DNA of 64,000 bases, from assembly GCA_937136425.1 (NCBI GenBank), contig CAKZON010000020.1:62001-126000 (forward strand). The letters run 5' to 3'. The notes under the pieces were generated by a model that did no database searches, was not told the DNA's origin, and saw only the letters and a program-made list of their open reading frames with translations. Positions 60,093 through 64,000 of the stretch are shown here, piece by piece. Source of the DNA: an uncultured Crocinitomix sp. GTDB lineage: Bacteria; Bacteroidota; Bacteroidia; Flavobacteriales_D; Crocinitomicaceae. How positions within the stretch are numbered: position 1 is the first letter of the stretch; every line of letters begins with the position of its first letter. The position numbers were made by a program, and so were the translations under genes.

Positions 60093-63000
60093 TTACTCAC
60101 GAACCAATTGCACATTTCCTTGTCCGTTGAATGCTGTACCATTTGTTGATACGGCTTCGTAAACATAAAAATACACGCCCGAAACGCAGTCGTCACCATT
60201 CCTATCTGTCCCATCCCAACCTTCTGTAATTTCATTTAGTTCTGCCACTTTAACTCCCCAACGATTAACAATTGTACAATGGAATGATTGCATGCCAAAG
60301 GCTCTAAATTCAAACGTAAATTCATCATTAACGCCATTAGTTCCAGGGCTAAAAATATTTGGTGAAATTAACTCGGGTTGAACATGCACAATTAAATTTT
60401 TACAGGTTGTATCTGCACAACCATTTTTGTTTTGCACAATAAGACAAACTTCATATACGGCCTCTCCAACATATGAAGAGTCCATTATCTGAAAATAATC
60501 ATGTGAAATAATCCAACTTGTATTAGGATGATCTAAATTCCATAAAAAAGTAGTATCAGCACCAGGATCATTCGGATTTGCAAAATTTTCAGATTGATTG
60601 ATAAAATTGGCTATTACTAACTCTGTTCCTTCACAATTCTCGTCTAATTGGTCAGAATCTACTGTAAAAGCTGCAATGGGATTAACTGAATCCAACTCAA
60701 TTGTCTCAATTAATGTACAGCCATTTGCATCTGTGACCGTAATCTGATACGTTGCAGGATTCAAACCTCCCCAAGTTGAGGTTATCTCCTCCTCTAAATT
60801 TCCTAAATTCAACCAACTATACTCATAATCTGGAGTGCCACCCGTTGCGGCAGCAAAAACTACTCCATTACCAGATTGATAACCATACAATCGGCAAAAA
60901 GCAGGTTCGTACCCAAATTCAGAAAAGACCATTTCTGTAGGTTCTGTAATTGTAAAATCCAACACATTTGAACAGCCATTATCATCATTTATTGTAACGG
61001 TATAATTACCATCAGGCATACCGTAAGCAGAGTCTACTCCAACGCCTTCGTCTCCAAAATAATTGGGTGCCCAAAAATAGGAGATATTGGTTAAATCACC
61101 TTGTGCATTATGTACATCTGTTATTACTGCAATTCCTGTTGAATCGCCAAAACATAGTGGATTAATTACCGTTAATTCTGCCCACAACGAATCTGGCTCT
61201 GTCAAAACAATCACTAACGAATCCATACAATCTCCGTCGTCTGAGGCATACACCACATAAGTACCCGCACCAATAGTATTAAATGTAGCACCATCAAAAG
61301 GGTTTTCAGGAACCCAAGTATAAGTCACCTCTCCCACTCCTCCAGCAACTTCAACGGTTATTGAACCATCTTCAAAGCCGTAACAGGTTGGATTACTAAA
61401 TGTAACAACACTCAAACCTAAACCATCACCACTTCCAATAGTAACAGTTCCTGTAAATTCACAACCATTATCATCCGTCACAGTTACATCAAAAGTTCCT
61501 GAACATAGTCCTGTAAAAATTCCAGTTCCATTTATTTCTCCATCAACTTCATAAGTATAAGGTGCATCTCCAGCAGTAGGAGTTATTGTAACTTCACCGT
61601 TGCATGATCCTGGGCAAGCTTCATCAACCACATCCATACTTACTGTCAAATCAAGATCCTCACTCGTCACCTCAACCGAATCAATTTGTGTTATTGTCTC
61701 TCCTTCACCATTAATCCATGTAACGGTTGCAACATGCCATCCTTCACATAAATCAGTAGCCGTAAGTTCAGTTGATCCACTTGGGCTCCAATCTATACTT
61801 TCAGGTTCTATATCTATTTCCCCACAACCAACAAAAGCAATAGTGGCTGTTCCTTGACACGCGGCGCAAAATGATGGCGTAGCTGAAATGCTTAATATAG
61901 CATCTCCCCCAGCATCTTCTAATTCAATTTCTGTTAAAAAACCAGACCCTGATGCATATAAATGGTTATCTACAATAACAATATCATAGCAAGTTCCCGG
62001 AATGGCAAAAGTTCCTATTTCATCCAAATCTTCTGAATAAACATGAATCTCATCTTCACTGCCAACATAGAGTGTACCACAATCATCTACATCAATCCCA
62101 TATTGACTGAACATTGGTTTTAGCAAGAACAATGAATCCTCCCTATCTCCAGTCATTTTATCGTATTGAATGACTTTATTTCCATCATAAGTGTATACAA
62201 AATTTGGTCCACAAGCAATACCGTTTACCCCATTCGTACTAAATCCATAAGTACTATTTCCAATCTCCTCAAAGGCATGATGCGTATATGCGTCCCACAA
62301 CATAATTGTAGGATCTGCAGCATCTAGTTTATGCAACCTGTTACCATACACACTTGGAGACCCACCAATAAAACCAGAAGGACAATAATAGAATGAACCG
62401 TCAAACGGATCTACTTCGAATAACGCACAATCTTCCATTATTGAGGCCACATCTGGCAAACTGATATAACCATCATAAGTGCTTAAATCATTCTCCATAA
62501 TAGAAACATGCATATCTGCTCCAAATAAGCCTCCTTCTCCTGCTGTTATTTTATCATGAAAATCACTGTATTTTACTCGCCAAACTTCAGGCAGTCCTAC
62601 CTCAGACATTAAGTTAGAAGCATCAACAACGCCTAATAAATCTAACCGCGAAATATCTCCTGAGGTAAAGTTAATAACGTATGTTTCTCCAGTTGTTGGA
62701 TTCATTGTGATATCACCAAATGAAACTGGGCCATATGTCCATTGTAAAGCACCAGTATTGTCATAATATGATAATTCTTGATCGGCTCCAATTAATGTTA
62801 AAACTGTTGCGTTGCCATTTTCATCTCCTGCAACCTCCATAGCTATAGCTGTTCCTGGAAGATCTGTTACCAGCCACGGATCAATAATTAGCTCTTGGCT
62901 ATTATCATATTTTGAAACATTAAAAGACACTTTATTATCTGTTACTTGAAACACACTTTCAACATTTTCTCCAGAAACAGTAGAAACAGGTGCCTGATCA

Positions 63001-63629
63001 GTAAATGGTGCCAATTCGCTATTAATTGTTAATCCACCATTCTCATTTAATTCGACTTCAGCATCCACATAACGCATTAGTATATCTTGATAATTACCTC
63101 CTGGATGAACTAAAAAATTATACTTCAACCCTCCCACTTCTGGAACTTCCAACTGTAAATCAATATTTGGATAAAGATTTTTATAAATTACTTTGTTAAA
63201 TGAATTTGCTATAACAGTTTCATTTGGTTTTAATGGATTACGGAAATTTCTAGTGTAATTCTTTTGCTCCAAAAACTGAATTTCAGTACTTGAATTAGTA
63301 TTCTCAAATTCAATTTTGAAATAATTCCATGGATGAGGTTTAACTTCTTCCCCATGTTCCAATTTTTCATGGCGTTCATACGCTTCCTCTTTTGTTAGAT
63401 CTTCAGGTTTACCAATAATAATTGCATCATTTGAAAAGAAAATTTTGTGAGAGCCATACTCCGCAAAAAATTGAATTTCTTCATCCATCAAATTCTCATA
63501 CCTGTGCAAATTTTCCGTAAAACATTGATTTTCGGAAGGAGCTACGGTCCAATTTTTATTTTGAGATTGAGCAAAATTTATATTTCCTGCTAAAAGCAGC
63601 AAAAGGAGAATGCAATTTTTCATAGGCAA
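60093..63629 (-). CDS. Secreted SprB-repeat protein with CHU_C (T9SS type B) domain
   Basis: A 1178-residue protein with signal peptide (ILLLLLLAGNINFAQSQ). The N-terminal 230 residues resemble the DUF7948-type module (KNYTRNFRNPLKPNETVIAN ... YNFLVHPGG). A beta-propeller-like middle is followed by four SprB-type units (SNPTCYGFEDGSITVEVAGG, NPLCFGDSTGIAVITDV, EACPGSCNGEVTITPTAGD) and a CHU_C sorting domain (NIFSPGTNGVNDEFTFEF ... NRWGVKVAELNE ... VQLVRE). Such proteins act as adhesins in gliding Bacteroidota. Confidence 0.9.
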   Translation of the reverse strand: MPMKNCILLLLLLAGNINFAQSQNKNWTVAPSENQCFTENLHRYENLMDEEIQFFAEYGSHKIFFSNDAIIIGKPEDLTKEEAYERHEKLEHGEEVKPHPWNYFKIEFENTNSSTEIQFLEQKNYTRNFRNPLKPNETVIANSFNKVIYKNLYPNIDLQLEVPEVGGLKYNFLVHPGGNYQDILMRYVDAEVELNENGGLTINSELAPFTDQAPVSTVSGENVESVFQVTDNKVSFNVSKYDNSQELIIDPWLVTDLPGTAIAMEVAGDENGNATVLTLIGADQELSYYDNTGALQWTYGPVSFGDITMNPTTGETYVINFTSGDISRLDLLGVVDASNLMSEVGLPEVWRVKYSDFHDKITAGEGGLFGADMHVSIMENDLSTYDGYISLPDVASIMEDCALFEVDPFDGSFYYCPSGFIGGSPSVYGNRLHKLDAADPTIMLWDAYTHHAFEEIGNSTYGFSTNGVNGIACGPNFVYTYDGNKVIQYDKMTGDREDSLFLLKPMFSQYGIDVDDCGTLYVGSEDEIHVYSEDLDEIGTFAIPGTCYDIVIVDNHLYASGSGFLTEIELEDAGGDAILSISATPSFCAACQGTATIAFVGCGEIDIEPESIDWSPSGSTELTATDLCEGWHVATVTWINGEGETITQIDSVEVTSEDLDLTVSMDVVDEACPGSCNGEVTITPTAGDAPYTYEVDGEINGTGIFTGLCSGTFDVTVTDDNGCEFTGTVTIGSGDGLGLSVVTFSNPTCYGFEDGSITVEVAGGVGEVTYTWVPENPFDGATFNTIGAGTYVVYASDDGDCMDSLVIVLTEPDSLWAELTVINPLCFGDSTGIAVITDVHNAQGDLTNISYFWAPNYFGDEGVGVDSAYGMPDGNYTVTINDDNGCSNVLDFTITEPTEMVFSEFGYEPAFCRLYGYQSGNGVVFAAATGGTPDYEYSWLNLGNLEEEITSTWGGLNPATYQITVTDANGCTLIETIELDSVNPIAAFTVDSDQLDENCEGTELVIANFINQSENFANPNDPGADTTFLWNLDHPNTSWIISHDYFQIMDSSYVGEAVYEVCLIVQNKNGCADTTCKNLIVHVQPELISPNIFSPGTNGVNDEFTFEFRAFGMQSFHCTIVNRWGVKVAELNEITEGWDGTDRNGDDCVSGVYFYVYEAVSTNGTAFNGQGNVQLVRE

Positions 63630-63697
63630 TTATTGGGATAGAAGTTTTGTATACCTATTAAACGTGCAAAAACAAAGAATGGTTGATTATCAGTATT

Positions 63698-64000
63698 TTA
63701 TTCTGCTCGAACTAATTGAACATTGCCTTGTCCATTAAATACAGTTCCGTTAGTTGACACGGCTTCATAAGTATAAAAATAAACTCCGTCAGTGCATGGA
63801 TCACCACTAAAATCTGTTCCATCCCAACCGTCTGACACACTATTTAGCTCAGCTACTTTAATTCCCCAGCGGTTAACAATATTGCAATGGAATGTCTCTA
63901 CTCCTAATGTGCTAAATTCAAAAGTAAATTCGTCATTAATCCCATTTCCTCCAGGACTAAAGATATTGGGCGCTATAAATTCAGGTTGCACATGCACAAT
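63698..64000 (-). CDS. CHU_C-domain secreted protein (5' part outside window)
   Basis: The last 100 codons of a gene that continues beyond the window. The product matches the C-terminal end of the 60093-63629 gene almost throughout (NIFSPGGNGINDEFTFEF, NRWGIKVAELNS, GWDGTDFSGDPC, YTYEAVSTNG), so it is a tandem paralogue. It is a T9SS type B sorting domain. The stop at 63698-63700 precedes a short gap to the next gene. Confidence 0.88.
   Translation of the reverse strand: MVHVQPEFIAPNIFSPGGNGINDEFTFEFSTLGVETFHCNIVNRWGIKVAELNSVSDGWDGTDFSGDPCTDGVYFYTYEAVSTNGTVFNGQGNVQLVRAE

Overview
This window looks like the chromosome of an AT-rich member of the Bacteroidota, probably order Flavobacteriales. 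The evidence is the gene order DUF4270 lipoprotein / glycogen-synthase-like protein / panC, promoters with the Bacteroidota -7 element TAnnTTTG, a general lack of Shine-Dalgarno sequences, many outer-membrane barrels and lipoproteins, and several large secreted proteins ending in type IX secretion (T9SS) sorting domains. No rRNA, tRNA or CRISPR array was seen.

Layout. 1-5.0 kb is conserved core: a DUF4270 lipoprotein (cut by the window start), a GT5-type synthase, panC, metK, a strong terminator and a YqaA-like membrane protein. 5.1-27.0 kb is an accessory region that behaves like an integron but has an unusual recombinase. A 274-residue tyrosine recombinase is followed directly by a candidate attI-like site and then by 70-72 nt imperfect hairpin repeats, in two sequence families that share a CAAACGTT right end, separating unrelated small genes. 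In four intervals the first 9-10 bases after one repeat (GTT...) are the exact reverse complement of the bases that open the next repeat (...AAC). This is the signature expected of integron cassettes that circularise and carry both halves of their own attC stem. The recombinase lacks room for the extra segment typical of integron integrases and lies in the same orientation as the array. Cassette cargo includes two divergent XRE/SymE toxin-like modules, a decayed zeta toxin with its antitoxin, a two-gene nuclease-like pair, a DUF2971 protein, a transglutaminase and several lipoproteins. The zone 14.9-18 kb is decayed, with two single-base frameshifts, an internal deletion, a gene tail and a truncated repeat.

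24-42 kb holds five intact Crp/Fnr-type regulators, with a sixth, frameshifted one at 17.3 kb. Five of the six are followed at once by a same-strand target gene. At each of those junctions a palindrome is centred 29.5-30.5 bases before the -7 element, the geometry of class II activation. Targets include DUF4386, DoxX-like, SDR and nitroreductase/HchA (electrophile and aldehyde detoxification) genes. 43-49 kb is a run of barrels, lipoproteins, orphan small proteins and an ATP-grasp protein.

49.6-64 kb returns to chromosomal-looking genes, mostly on the minus strand: a GT-C glycosyltransferase, an ALDH7-type dehydrogenase, a membrane-anchored cytochrome c, a PorT-like barrel, a 1343-residue T9SS cargo protein and two tandem SprB/CHU_C-type secreted proteins, the last cut by the window end.
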